A stretch of 64,000 nt of DNA from Stappia sp. BW2 (lineage in GTDB: Bacteria; Pseudomonadota; Alphaproteobacteria; Rhizobiales; Stappiaceae), in contig NZ_VIRG01000070.1 of assembly GCF_008107695.1 (NCBI RefSeq), positions 930,001 through 994,000 on the forward strand, written 5' to 3'. The notes under the pieces were generated by a model. It had not been told where the DNA came from. It saw only the letters and a list, made by a program, of their open reading frames with translations, and did not search any database. This document shows, one piece after another, positions 18,035-27,410 of this stretch (positions are counted from its first letter, which is position 1; each line of letters starts with the position of its first letter). The translations under genes were made by a program, and so were the position numbers.

Positions 18035-19207
18035 TTATTCGCCCGCCGGTTCCGGCAACGGTTCGTCGGTTTGAGGATTGAGCTTCTGGTCGGCGTCGGC
18101 CGTTGGTTGACTCGTGAAGCCCTTGAGGTCCGCGAATTCGCGGGCATCGCGCTGGATTTCCACCGGGCTCAGGGCGTAACCGGTGGCCAGTTCGGCAAGC
18201 GACCGCAGCGCATGCATGTGGATGCGTTCATAGCCGTGGCTGGCATCCACACCAAAGGTGATCAGTGCCGTGCGCACATCCGCACCCGCTTCAATGGCCG
18301 TTGCCGCATCGGAGCGGTAAAAGCGGAAGACATCCTTCTGGAACTTGATGTCATTGTCCCGGCAGAGCTGAACCATCTTGCGGGTCAGATGAAAATCGAA
18401 CGGGCCTGTCTGATCTGCCATCGCAATGGTGACGCCAAATTCGTCCGAATTCTGCCCGGGGGCGCTGGTGCCATTGTCGATGGCGACCAGTGAGGCGATG
18501 TCGGGCGTCAGGATAGATTGAGCGCCTTGGCCGGTCTCTTCCGCGATGGTGAATAGCCAGAACACGTCGACCGTCGGTTCGACGCCGGATTCCACCAACG
18601 CCTTGATTGCCGCCAGCATCACCGCGACCCCGGCCTTGTTGTCGAGGTGGCGGGAGACGATAAAGCCGTTTTCCAGGAATTCCGGAGCCGTGTCGATGGC
18701 AACAAAGTCGCCAACGTCGATACCCAAGCGATGCAGATCCTCCACCGACTTGGAATATGCGTCGACCCGAAGCTCGACATAGGGCCAGCCGACCGGAAGC
18801 TCATCGACACCGGTGTTGTACGTGTGCCCCGAGGCCTTCAGCGGCAAGATGGTGCCGGTATAGGCGCCGCTCTCGGAAAAGATCGTGGTGCGGGCACCTT
18901 CTGAGAACCGCGCGGACCAGTGACCGATGGGGACGAGCTCCAGACGGCCATTGTCCTTGAGGGACTTGACCTGGGCTCCGAGCGTATCGAGATGCGATAC
19001 GAAAGCCCGGGCGGGCCGGCGTTTTTTGCCGGAGACCCTCGCGCGAACTCCGCCGCGGCGTGTGATCTCGTAAAACACCCCGAGCGATTCCAGTTCCTTG
19101 GAAACATGACGGACGATCTCGTCCGTATATCCCGTCGGGCTCGGTATTTTCAGAAGATCCTTCAGCCTGTCGTTCAGGTAGGAAATGTCGATGTTTAGTA
19201 AGGTCAT
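18035..19207 (-). CDS. M42-family peptidase of the NAGGN osmoprotectant system
   Basis: 390-residue metallo-aminopeptidase-like protein of the M42 group. Zn-site segments are visible: FVSHLDTLG, RHLDNKAGVA and IAEETGQG. It is the third member of the conserved trio with N-acetylglutaminylglutamine synthetase and amidotransferase, and its start overlaps the synthetase stop (ATGA). Role in the pathway is inferred, perhaps turnover of the dipeptide amide when osmolarity falls. A short Glu/Asp-rich tail follows the catalytic domain. Confidence 0.9.
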   Translation of the reverse strand: MTLLNIDISYLNDRLKDLLKIPSPTGYTDEIVRHVSKELESLGVFYEITRRGGVRARVSGKKRRPARAFVSHLDTLGAQVKSLKDNGRLELVPIGHWSARFSEGARTTIFSESGAYTGTILPLKASGHTYNTGVDELPVGWPYVELRVDAYSKSVEDLHRLGIDVGDFVAIDTAPEFLENGFIVSRHLDNKAGVAVMLAAIKALVESGVEPTVDVFWLFTIAEETGQGAQSILTPDIASLVAIDNGTSAPGQNSDEFGVTIAMADQTGPFDFHLTRKMVQLCRDNDIKFQKDVFRFYRSDAATAIEAGADVRTALITFGVDASHGYERIHMHALRSLAELATGYALSPVEIQRDAREFADLKGFTSQPTADADQKLNPQTDEPLPEPAGE

Positions 19208-20985
19208 TGTCCGGCCCGGTTCAAGGTCGTCCTGACGGGCTGTGGCACCGACAGGGGAAACAGAAAGTCCACGAAGCGTTCGGCGGTCGGCTGAGGTTCG
19301 TGATTGGCAAGCCCCGGCCTCTCGTTCGCCTCGATAAAGCGATAGTCCGGTTGTCGCGGGTCTGCGACCATCAAGTCAATGCCTGTCACAGGAATTTCAA
19401 TGGCGCGTGCCGCCTTGATCGCCGCCTGAACGAGCGTGCTATGGGTTTCGCCGGTCACATCGTGGATGGTGCCACCCGTGTGAAGGTTGGCGGTGCGGCG
19501 AACCGGCAGGCTCTTGCCTTCCTGCAGGATGTCTTCGAGCTGAAAGCCGTTTGCGCTGAGGCAACGCAGCACTTCGTCGTCCACTTCGATCCTGGATTCC
19601 CCACCCGTTGCCGCGGCACGGCGTCGCGACTGGATATCGATCAGCTCGCCAATCGTCGACTTGCCGTTTCCTGTGACCTCTGCCGGCTTGCGCAGGGCAG
19701 CGGCCACCACCTTGTAGTCGATCACCACAAGGCGAAGATCCTGGCCCGTGACGAATTCCTCCACCAGAACGTCGTTGGAGTAGGTCCGGGCGACGTCGAC
19801 TGCAGCCATCACGTCTTCGGTTGTTGTCAGTCCGATGGCAATGCCCTTGCCCTGTTCCCCGCGCGCAGGTTTGACGACCACCGAGCCGTATTCTTCAAGA
19901 AACGCGGCGATCTCGTCGGCGGAGCCTGCCAGTATCTGGTTCGGCACACAGACACCGGCACGTTCGACAATGCGGCGTGTCGTGGCCTTGTCATCGCAGA
20001 TCGACATGGCGACGGCGCTGGTGAATTCGCTCAGGGATTCCCGGCAGGCAACCGAGCGTCCGCCATAATTCAGCCTGAAGAAGCCGCCTTCCGCGTCGAT
20101 GATCTCGGTCTGGATGCCGCGCCGCCGTGCTTCGTTCACAATAATCGTGGCGTAGGGATTGAGCTTGTCTTCCAGGGCAGGGCCAGCAAACAACGCCTCG
20201 TTGATCGTGTTCTTGCGCTTGACGGTGAAATAGGGAACCCGCTCGAAGCCGAGCTTGTCGTAAAGACCGATGGCAAGGTCGTTGTCGTGCAGGACAGACA
20301 GGTCCATGTACGGCGTGCCTTTGCCCTTGAAGACTTCCGCCATACGCCGAACCAGAGCTTCACCGATGCCCGGAAACCGGGCTTGCGGGGAAACAGCAAG
20401 ACACCAGAGTGAACTGCCGAGATCGGCGCCGTTGGTCACCCGGCCATGGTCAACCCCCATGGCAGTGCCGACGATCACGCCGGTTTCGTCTTCCTCAGCC
20501 ACAAGCACCGTGATGGTGCGCGGGTCGAGCTGCGACCAGAAGAACTCCGGCGGCACCGGCACCATGCCTCGGGTGAGGTAGAGTTCGTTGATCGCCTCGG
20601 CATCGCTGCGCGAGGACAGTCGGCGCACGGTGAAACCCTTGCGCCGGTTACGGGCCGGCCGGTAGGTCGCGAGATCCAGACGGAACGTGTGTGAGGGGTC
20701 CAGAAACAGCTCGTGAGGTGCCGATCCGACCAGCACATGCGGGTCGCGTACATAAAACGCGATGTCGCGCCTGTCAGGCCGTTCGTTGCGCAGCATCTCG
20801 ACCAGCTTGTCGGTTTCGCTGTAGGTATTGGCGAACACCAGCCGCCCCCAACCGCAATCGACAAAGCGGTTTTTCTGGGCTTCCGTCTCTTCCAGCCGGT
20901 ATTCCGGCTTCAGGCCATGCTGGCGCATGCGTTTCAGGCGATGGTCGAAGGCGCCCTTTGGCCGAGATGGTTCATTATCGGCCAT
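19204..20985 (-). CDS. ngg: N-acetylglutaminylglutamine synthetase (GNAT + ATP-grasp)
   Basis: 593-residue two-domain enzyme that builds N-acetylglutaminylglutamine, the precursor of the compatible solute NAGGN. The N-terminal half contains a GNAT acetyltransferase (about residues 115-260, with acetyl-CoA loop ARFPGIGEALV). The C-terminal half is a cyanophycin-synthetase-like ATP-grasp ligase (VVKPARGEQGKG near the middle, IEANERPGL near the end). The ATG at 20985 has an AGGAGGT site that lies within the end of the amidotransferase gene, 3 bases apart. Known from osmoadapted alpha- and gammaproteobacteria. Confidence 0.93.
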   Translation of the reverse strand: MADNEPSRPKGAFDHRLKRMRQHGLKPEYRLEETEAQKNRFVDCGWGRLVFANTYSETDKLVEMLRNERPDRRDIAFYVRDPHVLVGSAPHELFLDPSHTFRLDLATYRPARNRRKGFTVRRLSSRSDAEAINELYLTRGMVPVPPEFFWSQLDPRTITVLVAEEDETGVIVGTAMGVDHGRVTNGADLGSSLWCLAVSPQARFPGIGEALVRRMAEVFKGKGTPYMDLSVLHDNDLAIGLYDKLGFERVPYFTVKRKNTINEALFAGPALEDKLNPYATIIVNEARRRGIQTEIIDAEGGFFRLNYGGRSVACRESLSEFTSAVAMSICDDKATTRRIVERAGVCVPNQILAGSADEIAAFLEEYGSVVVKPARGEQGKGIAIGLTTTEDVMAAVDVARTYSNDVLVEEFVTGQDLRLVVIDYKVVAAALRKPAEVTGNGKSTIGELIDIQSRRRAAATGGESRIEVDDEVLRCLSANGFQLEDILQEGKSLPVRRTANLHTGGTIHDVTGETHSTLVQAAIKAARAIEIPVTGIDLMVADPRQPDYRFIEANERPGLANHEPQPTAERFVDFLFPLSVPQPVRTTLNRAGQ

Positions 20986-20988
20986 GTA

Positions 20989-22764
20989 TCAGACCTCCTG
21001 TGCCTGCAGCCACATTTCCAGCAGCGCGACCTGCCAAAGCTCGGAACCACGCAACGGCGTGATGTATTTGGTCGGGTCGGCATAAAGCTTCTGCAGGTAA
21101 ACCTCGTTGAAGAGGCCTCGTTCCCTGGCGGCCTGACTGGAAAGCGTATCGCGCACCATGTCGAGATACTCGCCCTGGATGTATTTCAGGGCCGGCACCG
21201 GGAAATAGCCCTTCGGACGGTCGATGACGGCGCTCGGAATGACCTTGCGTGCTGCTTCCTTCAAGACACCCTTGCCTTCCTGGGCGAGCTTGAATTCTGC
21301 CGGAATTCTGCCGGCCAGCTCGACCAGTTCATGATCGAGGAAGGGCACACGCGCTTCCAGTCCCCAGGCCATCGAATGGTTGTCGACGCGCTTGACCGGA
21401 TCATCCACCAGCATGACGTTGGTGTCGAGGCGCAGGGCCTTGTCTACCGGATCTTCCGCGCCGGAGCGGGCAAAGTGTTGCTCGACGAATGCAAGGCTTT
21501 CATCGCGCTCGCAATGATAGGCGGGCGAAACAGCTTCTGCCATCTGCGCTTCCGTACGATCGAAGAAGGCGGTGGCGTAGTCCGAGACAGGGCTGTTTGA
21601 GCCGCTGAGCTTCGGATACCAGTGATAGCCGGCAAAGACCTCATCGGCCCCTTGGCCGGACTGGACCACGGTGATGTGCTTGGAAACCTCACGCGACAGC
21701 AGATAAAAGCCGATGTTGTCGTAGGAGACCATCGGCTCCGACATTGCCTGGATCGCTCCGGGCAGGTTCTTCTGGAGCTCGGAAGAGGGAATGAAAATCT
21801 GCTGGTGATTGGTTCCGTAGTGTTCGGCGATCAGGTCGGAATACTGGAACTCGTCGCCCTTTTCGCCGTGGGCTTCTTCAAAGCCGATGGAGAACGTCGC
21901 AAGGCCTTTCTGGCCTTCCTCGGCCAGCAGACCGACGATCAGGCTGGAATCCACACCACCGGACAGGAGAACGCCGACGGGAACGTCCGCCACCATGCGG
22001 CGGCGAACCGCCGTGCGCAGGCTTTCAAGAACCGCATCGCGCCAGTCGTCGGCGCTGCGGGCGAGGTCTTCTGCTGATTTTTCAAACCGCGGCTCCCAGT
22101 AGGTATGCTCGCTGGAGCTGCCGTCAGGTTCAATCGTCCGCACCGTCGCGGCGGGCAGCTTGCGCACACCGTTCAGGATCGTGCGCGGCGCGGGAACGAC
22201 GGCGTGCCAGCTCATGTAGTGATGCAGGGCGACGCGGTCGATCGACTTGTCGATGCCGCCACCGGCCAGCAGCGCGGGCAGGGAGGAAGCGAAGGCAAGA
22301 CGTCCGTTCGCTTCGCTCAGGTACAGCGGCTTGATGCCGAACCTGTCGCGCGCCAGATGGATGCGGCCACTGTCGTGCTCGTGAATGGCGATGGCGAACA
22401 TGCCATGAAACCTGGAAAAACAATCCTTGCCCCATTCGGCCCAGGCCTTGAGGATGACCTCGGTATCGCTGGTGGAGAAGAACGAGTACCCGCGGTCGAT
22501 GAGCTCTGTCCGCAGTTCCTGATAATTATAGATGCAGCCGTTGAACACCAGCGAGAGGCCAAGTGCCATGTCGGTCATGGGCTGGGTGCCACGTTCGCTA
22601 AGGTCGATAATTTTCAAGCGCCTGTGCCCGAATGCGACCCGGCCGCGTTGCGTCACACCCATTCCATCCGGGCCGCGCGCCGCCATTGCGTCCGCCATCC
22701 GGCTGACCCGAACCACGTCTGCCTGGCTACCATTGAAAACCACTTCGCCGCAAATGCCGCACAT
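20989..22764 (-). CDS. asnO: N-acetylglutaminylglutamine amidotransferase (asparagine synthase-like)
   Basis: 591-residue glutamine-dependent amidotransferase that amidates the dipeptide to give NAGGN. Class II glutaminase starts MCGICGE with nucleophile Cys2; RGPDGMG and FNGCIYNY follow. The synthetase half has the PP-loop SGGVDSS and a QGADEVFAGY segment. First gene of the asnO-ngg-M42 operon, facing a MarR-type regulator across an 81-base gap that contains operator-like palindromes. Accumulation of NAGGN under salt stress is established for this gene set in Sinorhizobium. Confidence 0.93.
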   Translation of the reverse strand: MCGICGEVVFNGSQADVVRVSRMADAMAARGPDGMGVTQRGRVAFGHRRLKIIDLSERGTQPMTDMALGLSLVFNGCIYNYQELRTELIDRGYSFFSTSDTEVILKAWAEWGKDCFSRFHGMFAIAIHEHDSGRIHLARDRFGIKPLYLSEANGRLAFASSLPALLAGGGIDKSIDRVALHHYMSWHAVVPAPRTILNGVRKLPAATVRTIEPDGSSSEHTYWEPRFEKSAEDLARSADDWRDAVLESLRTAVRRRMVADVPVGVLLSGGVDSSLIVGLLAEEGQKGLATFSIGFEEAHGEKGDEFQYSDLIAEHYGTNHQQIFIPSSELQKNLPGAIQAMSEPMVSYDNIGFYLLSREVSKHITVVQSGQGADEVFAGYHWYPKLSGSNSPVSDYATAFFDRTEAQMAEAVSPAYHCERDESLAFVEQHFARSGAEDPVDKALRLDTNVMLVDDPVKRVDNHSMAWGLEARVPFLDHELVELAGRIPAEFKLAQEGKGVLKEAARKVIPSAVIDRPKGYFPVPALKYIQGEYLDMVRDTLSSQAARERGLFNEVYLQKLYADPTKYITPLRGSELWQVALLEMWLQAQEV

Positions 22765-22805
22765 ATTGAAAAAATTCTCCGTTTCGTAACTGGACGCGCA
22801 CTATA

Positions 22806-22825
22806 TAGAGCTCTAATCATTAGAG
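22806..22825. promoter_or_regulatory. Overlapping palindromes between asnO and marR, candidate MarR operator
   Basis: TAGAGCTCTA (22806-22815) and CTCTAAT-C-ATTAGAG (22811-22825) are perfect and overlap; another TAGAG lies at 22836-22840. They sit 42 bases from the asnO start and about 20 from the regulator start, ideal for control of both. Confidence 0.6.
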
Positions 22826-22845
22826 TTCAAATGAATAGAGGTGTA

Positions 22846-23325
22846 ATGATGCAGGCGATGCAGTCATCGCAAGTGGTCAAGGCTATCCGGAAGATCGTCC
22901 GGGCCATTGACTTGCGCTCTCGGGAGGTGTCCAGGAAGACTGGGCTCACCATCCCGCAAATTGTTGTTTTGCAAGGCATAAGGGATCTGGGAGAGGTAAC
23001 GACCAAGGCCCTTTCCGACAACGCGGATCTGAGCTCGGCAACTGTTGTAACCATTCTCGACAAGCTGGAAGAAAAGGGCCTCGTCGAACGTTACAGATCC
23101 GTCTCTGACAGACGAATCGTGCATGCCAAATTGACAGAAAAGGGCACAGAGGTTGTCTCGAACCTGCCTGGCCTTCTGCACGACGAGTTTGAGCGAAAGT
23201 TCGACAGTCTGAAAGCTGAAGAGCGGGTTCATCTCGTCGCCTCCATCGAGCAAATTGCCGAAATGATGAATGCGCATAATCTGGATGCGTCTCCGATCCT
23301 GATGACTGGTAAGGTTTCAGGGTAA
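22846..23325 (+). CDS. MarR-family transcriptional regulator
   Basis: 159-residue winged-helix protein. The recognition region LSSATVVTILDKLEEKGLV is followed by the wing SVSDRRIVHAKLTEKG, whose DRR matches the MarR DxR signature. I set the start at 22846 because AGAGGTG precedes it at proper spacing; ATGs at 22831 and 22849 are alternatives, and the longer frame to 22105 only reads antisense through asnO. Divergent placement and the palindromes between suggest it controls the NAGGN operon and itself, possibly in response to osmotic or metabolite cues. Confidence 0.88.
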   Translation: MMQAMQSSQVVKAIRKIVRAIDLRSREVSRKTGLTIPQIVVLQGIRDLGEVTTKALSDNADLSSATVVTILDKLEEKGLVERYRSVSDRRIVHAKLTEKGTEVVSNLPGLLHDEFERKFDSLKAEERVHLVASIEQIAEMMNAHNLDASPILMTGKVSG

Positions 23326-23327
23326 GA

Positions 23328-25469
23328 TCATGCCAGCCGTTTCGAGGAACGGTTTGAGCTGCCCGCAAGGCTTTCGGATTTCAGATCTGTACGGAAGTTT
23401 TGCAGTTGCGACTGAAGGTGTTCTGCGGGCACCGCCGGGGAACAGATATAGCCCTGGATCCCGTCACACTGATGGGTCACGGTCAGTGCCAGTTCGCCTG
23501 CTGTTTCGGCCCCCTCTGCAATGACGCGCAGCCCCAGACTGCGTCCAAGACGGACAATCGCTTCAAAAAGCTGCTCGCGCTGCGGATGGCTGTCTGCCCC
23601 GGAAATGAAGGCGCGATCGATTTTGAGCTCCTGGAACGGCAGACGATGCAGATAATTCAGTGAGGAATATCCTGAGCCGAAGTCGTCCAGCGACAATTGC
23701 ACCCCAATCTGCTGAAGCTCGGACAGGATATCCAGAACCATTTGTTCCCTGGTGTCGACAAAGACGTTCTCCGTGACTTCCAGACACAGGCAACTGGCCG
23801 GCAGCCCATAGGTTTTCAAGGTCTGACGCACTGTCTCGGCAAAACTGGACTGGCGGAATTGAAGCGGTGACACGTTGACCGACACCTGACCGAATTCGAA
23901 CCCGGCCTGTCGCCACTGGGCGGCCTGCTTGCAGGCTGAGTCCAGCACATATCTGCCAAGGTCCAGAATAAGTCCGGTTTTCTCGGCTATCGGAATGAAC
24001 TCTGCCGGGGGAATGTTGCCGCGTTTTTCGTGAGGCCAGCGAAGCAGGGCTTCCAGGCCGATGAGGCGGCCATCAGCGGGGCAAACCTGCGGCTGGTAAT
24101 GCAGAACGAGCTGGCGGGTCTGGAGCGCGGCCCGCAGCAGCGTCTCCGTGAGCATTTCACTCTGGACCCGGTCGTTGAGCGGCGGAGAGAAAAATTCATA
24201 GCGTGGGCCGGCATTCCGTTTTGCCGCCCTCAAGGCAAGACCGGCCATGCGGTGCGCTGTTTCCGCATCTTCAGCGTCCCGTGGCAACAAGGCGATGCCA
24301 ATGCTTGGCTCTACGTGGATTTCACCTTCCTCCATCTGGAAGGGCACGGACAGCATGTCGATTGCCTGCACGGCATAGTCTTCCGCGATTGCGCCCTTAC
24401 CGTCGAAGGGAAGCAGAATGCAAAAGTCATCGGCCGAGATGCGCGCGATCTGCGCGCTCGGGCCAAAGATGTTGGCAAGCCGGGCGTAGGCCTGTAGCAG
24501 GACCCGATTGCCAACCTGCTGGCCAAAGGTATCGTTGACCTTCGCAAAGCCGTTGAAATCCAGATGGATGAGAGACGCTGAAAAGCTTCCGGTTCTGGCC
24601 CGTTTCAACGCTTGGCTCAGGTCGAAAAAGTATCTGGAGCGATTGCCTGCAGTCGTTACCGGATCGGTATAGGCAAGTTTGTGCAACTTGTCCTGAAGGT
24701 CCGTAACCTTCTCCAGCCCATGTGCCAGATCACCGATTTCGTCCCGGCGGTCCGTGAAGGGAATACGCTTTGGCTGGAGGCCGGCGGCGAGATCATCCGC
24801 TGCCTTTGCCAGTCGTCGCAGGGGCCTCAACTCGAAGTGCAAGAGCAGTCCGCCGATGAGGAGGACGGCAATCAAAATGATGATGGCCGCAGAGGTTATT
24901 CGGGTTTTCAGGCGGTTTTCTGCCAGAGACAGGTCGTCCACCCAGCCGACATCGACAGCGAGGGCACCGGCGACCTTGCCGCCTTCAGTGACAATCGGCG
25001 TCAGATAGGCGAGGCGAAACCTGCCTTGAACCGGAACGTTGCCGGAATAAGGCTGTCCGGTCGAAAGGCTGGCGAAGGCAGGGTGTCCTTCATCGATCGT
25101 AACGGCTGGCGGGCTTTGGCCTTCCGGGCCGGGTAATGTGGTCGCAAATTCCTTGAACGTTTTGGTGCTTGCAGACCATCTGAACAGATTGGCTGCGCCC
25201 TGATTGGTCTTGCCGATGGTTTCCACCAGCGCCTTCAGCTTTTCGCCCGGTTGGAGCAATTCATCTGCGGTCGCCTCGGAAACGCGTATCAAGGCCGGAG
25301 CGCCCGTCCCTGCGAATTCGGGAAGAAGCCTTTCATTCGTTCCATAGCGCAGTATCGAGGCGGCTGCGTGAGCTGCCCGGTCAAGCCTTATGGTTGCGTT
25401 TTCCTGAGTGGTTCTGGACAATTCATGATAGGCAAGCCCGGATATCAGCCCGATGCTGCAGAGCACCAT
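23328..25469 (-). CDS. Membrane HAMP-(degenerate GGDEF)-EAL protein, predicted c-di-GMP phosphodiesterase
   Basis: At least 713 residues: N-terminal TM, periplasmic sensor (about 20-190), second TM (about 194-212), HAMP linker, GGDEF-like domain and EAL domain. The GGDEF signature is degraded to SADDF, so cyclase activity is unlikely. The EAL half keeps EALLR, LDDFGSGYSS and KIDRAF. Net c-di-GMP hydrolysis is therefore predicted. The ATG at 25469 lies inside the first TM and has no ribosome site; an in-frame ATT at 25526 preceded by AAGGAT would give a complete N-terminus (see finding). Converges with marR, stops 2 bases apart. Confidence 0.9.
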   Translation of the reverse strand: MVLCSIGLISGLAYHELSRTTQENATIRLDRAAHAAASILRYGTNERLLPEFAGTGAPALIRVSEATADELLQPGEKLKALVETIGKTNQGAANLFRWSASTKTFKEFATTLPGPEGQSPPAVTIDEGHPAFASLSTGQPYSGNVPVQGRFRLAYLTPIVTEGGKVAGALAVDVGWVDDLSLAENRLKTRITSAAIIILIAVLLIGGLLLHFELRPLRRLAKAADDLAAGLQPKRIPFTDRRDEIGDLAHGLEKVTDLQDKLHKLAYTDPVTTAGNRSRYFFDLSQALKRARTGSFSASLIHLDFNGFAKVNDTFGQQVGNRVLLQAYARLANIFGPSAQIARISADDFCILLPFDGKGAIAEDYAVQAIDMLSVPFQMEEGEIHVEPSIGIALLPRDAEDAETAHRMAGLALRAAKRNAGPRYEFFSPPLNDRVQSEMLTETLLRAALQTRQLVLHYQPQVCPADGRLIGLEALLRWPHEKRGNIPPAEFIPIAEKTGLILDLGRYVLDSACKQAAQWRQAGFEFGQVSVNVSPLQFRQSSFAETVRQTLKTYGLPASCLCLEVTENVFVDTREQMVLDILSELQQIGVQLSLDDFGSGYSSLNYLHRLPFQELKIDRAFISGADSHPQREQLFEAIVRLGRSLGLRVIAEGAETAGELALTVTHQCDGIQGYICSPAVPAEHLQSQLQNFRTDLKSESLAGSSNRSSKRLA

Positions 25470-25526
25470 GACAAGCAGGGTAATGCTGACCTTGAATGCA
25501 AGCGAATGTAGGCCGAGCCGTTTAAT

Positions 25527-25902
25527 TGCACCAAATCCTTGTCAACTTCACGTATAAGGGGCTGGATCGACAATCAGCACGCAAAAGTAATTCTTATTCG
25601 CTACGAAATCCTGAACAGGGTCAAGAAATTTGGAGGAATGCAGCCCCCTGACGGCGTCGATTTCGCCTCTGAGGTTCCGGGCTTTGTTTCGGCTACACCT
25701 CTGCCGAAAGCGAAGCCAGGCACCGTCGCCGGTCCTCACCAGGCCTGGCATTGATCAAGAGGGGGATGGCGGTCGCTGTCATCTTCCGGGGAACGCGCTC
25801 CAAAGCCATTGGAAAATCGGCGGAAAGGCGTTAGGACGAGTGGTTGGTTCGGCAGTTCATGGAAAGGTCGATCTGCACAGTGCTTTTCGGGATGACTGAT
25901 AC
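25527..25902. other. Intergenic region between EAL gene and trkH
   Basis: 376 bases between divergent genes. Frames of 60-90 codons exist on the plus strand but show no family signature or ribosome site. The palindrome CCAGGCCTGG lies near 25740. Nothing else recognisable. Confidence 0.4.
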
Positions 25903-27348
25903 TTGATTTCTCTCAGACCAGTTTTGAACGTTCTCGGATTTCTGTATGTCGGCCTGGCAACAGCCATGCTCATTCCGGCAATCGTGGACGTGGCCCAGAA
26001 AAACGCTGATTGGCAGGCCTTTGTCTTTTCCGCGCTTCTGACGGGCATGATCGGCATGCTGCTGTCTCTTGCCGTCGGCGGGTCGCTGCGCGAGGGGCTG
26101 GATACCCGACAGACGTTTGTTCTCACCACGCTTGCCTGGACCACCTTGCCCGCCTTCGGCGCGTTGCCGTTTCTGTGGCTGGGCATTGGTTATGCCGACG
26201 CGGTATTTGAGGCGGTCTCCGGCTTTACCACCACCGGGTCCACCGTTCTGACGGGTATCGACAGTCTGCCTCCGGGATTGCTGGTCTGGCGTTCGCTGAT
26301 GCAATGGATGGGCGGTGTCGGTATCATCGTCATGGCCATCGTGCTGCTGCCGTTCCTGAGGATCGGCGGTATGCAGCTTTTCCAGAGTGAGAATTCCGAC
26401 CGGTCTGAAAAGATCGTCAGCCGCTCGGTTGAACTGATCCGCCTGATCGGGCTTGCCTACCTGTTTCTGACCTTCCTGTGTATCGTCGCCTACCTGATGA
26501 CCGGCATTGACCTGTTCGATGCCTTCAATCACGCCCTGACCACGATATCGACGGGCGGGTTTTCCACCCACGACCTGTCCTTCGGGTATTTCACCAATCC
26601 GGCGTCCGGCTGGGTTGCGATTGTCTTCATGGTCATTGGCGCCCTGCCGTTCGTGCTTATCGTGCAGGCCTTGCGCGGTCATCCGCTCTTGCTCTGGCGC
26701 GATCCGCAGGTGAGGGCGCTTCTCGGGTTCCTGGCCGTCGTGGCGATGACGCTGACCGTCTACCTCGGCCTCAATATGCACTTTCCCTTTGACGATGCTC
26801 TGCTGAGGGCCACCTTCAACGTGGTCTCCATCGTCACCGGAACCGGCTACGCGCTGGGCGACTATTCGCAATGGGGCGCACCGGTTGTCGGGATAGCGCT
26901 GTTGTTGATGTTCGTCGGCGGTTGCACAGGTTCGACCACAGGCGGCATCAAGATTTTCCGCTTTCTGGTGTTCTTCGGGACAGTTCGCGCCCATTTGCGC
27001 CGCATGGTACGGCCACACCGGATCATGTCGGAAGAATACGGTGGCACCAGACTGACGCCTGAATTGTCCTTCTCGGTTCTGGCTTTCCTCGTCGTTTACA
27101 TGGGGTCTGTCGGCATCATCACGGTTGCCTTGTCCTTTTTCGATCTGGACCTGGTCACCGCCATTTCCGCCGCGGCCACTTCGGTGGGCAACGTCGGACC
27201 GGGGCTGGGACCGGTGATCGGACCTGCTGGTCATTTTGCCCCCTTGCCGGACGGCGCCAAGTGGCTGTTGTCCTTCGCGATGCTGGTCGGCCGCCTCGAG
27301 CTGTTCACGATTCTTGTCCTTCTTGACCCGGATTTCTGGTCCAAGTGA
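25903..27348 (+). CDS. trkH: Trk-type potassium uptake protein TrkH
   Basis: 481-residue polytopic membrane protein of the TrkH/KtrB superfamily, the K+-translocating subunit that works with cytosolic TrkA. Four pore-like repeats are recognisable: first filter TTTGSTV, then STGGFST, TGTGYALGD and SVGNVGPGLG; the Gly of each filter is kept. A GCTGSTTGGIKIFR segment before the last repeats is family-typical. The start is TTG at 25903, since a TGA codon lies two codons upstream and no ATG precedes the first helix. No trkA in the window. Potassium uptake complements osmolyte synthesis by the NAGGN operon nearby. Confidence 0.93.
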   Translation: MISLRPVLNVLGFLYVGLATAMLIPAIVDVAQKNADWQAFVFSALLTGMIGMLLSLAVGGSLREGLDTRQTFVLTTLAWTTLPAFGALPFLWLGIGYADAVFEAVSGFTTTGSTVLTGIDSLPPGLLVWRSLMQWMGGVGIIVMAIVLLPFLRIGGMQLFQSENSDRSEKIVSRSVELIRLIGLAYLFLTFLCIVAYLMTGIDLFDAFNHALTTISTGGFSTHDLSFGYFTNPASGWVAIVFMVIGALPFVLIVQALRGHPLLLWRDPQVRALLGFLAVVAMTLTVYLGLNMHFPFDDALLRATFNVVSIVTGTGYALGDYSQWGAPVVGIALLLMFVGGCTGSTTGGIKIFRFLVFFGTVRAHLRRMVRPHRIMSEEYGGTRLTPELSFSVLAFLVVYMGSVGIITVALSFFDLDLVTAISAAATSVGNVGPGLGPVIGPAGHFAPLPDGAKWLLSFAMLVGRLELFTILVLLDPDFWSK

Positions 27349-27410
27349 CCCTCCGGCTCACCTGAGTAAACGGGGCTGTCAGGCCTCGATCTGCATGAGA
27401 GAGACTCGTC

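Noticed and set aside
25831-27234. 467-codon minus-strand ORF opposite trkH
   Set aside because: Highly charged low-complexity translation without any domain; antisense to an unmistakable TrkH.
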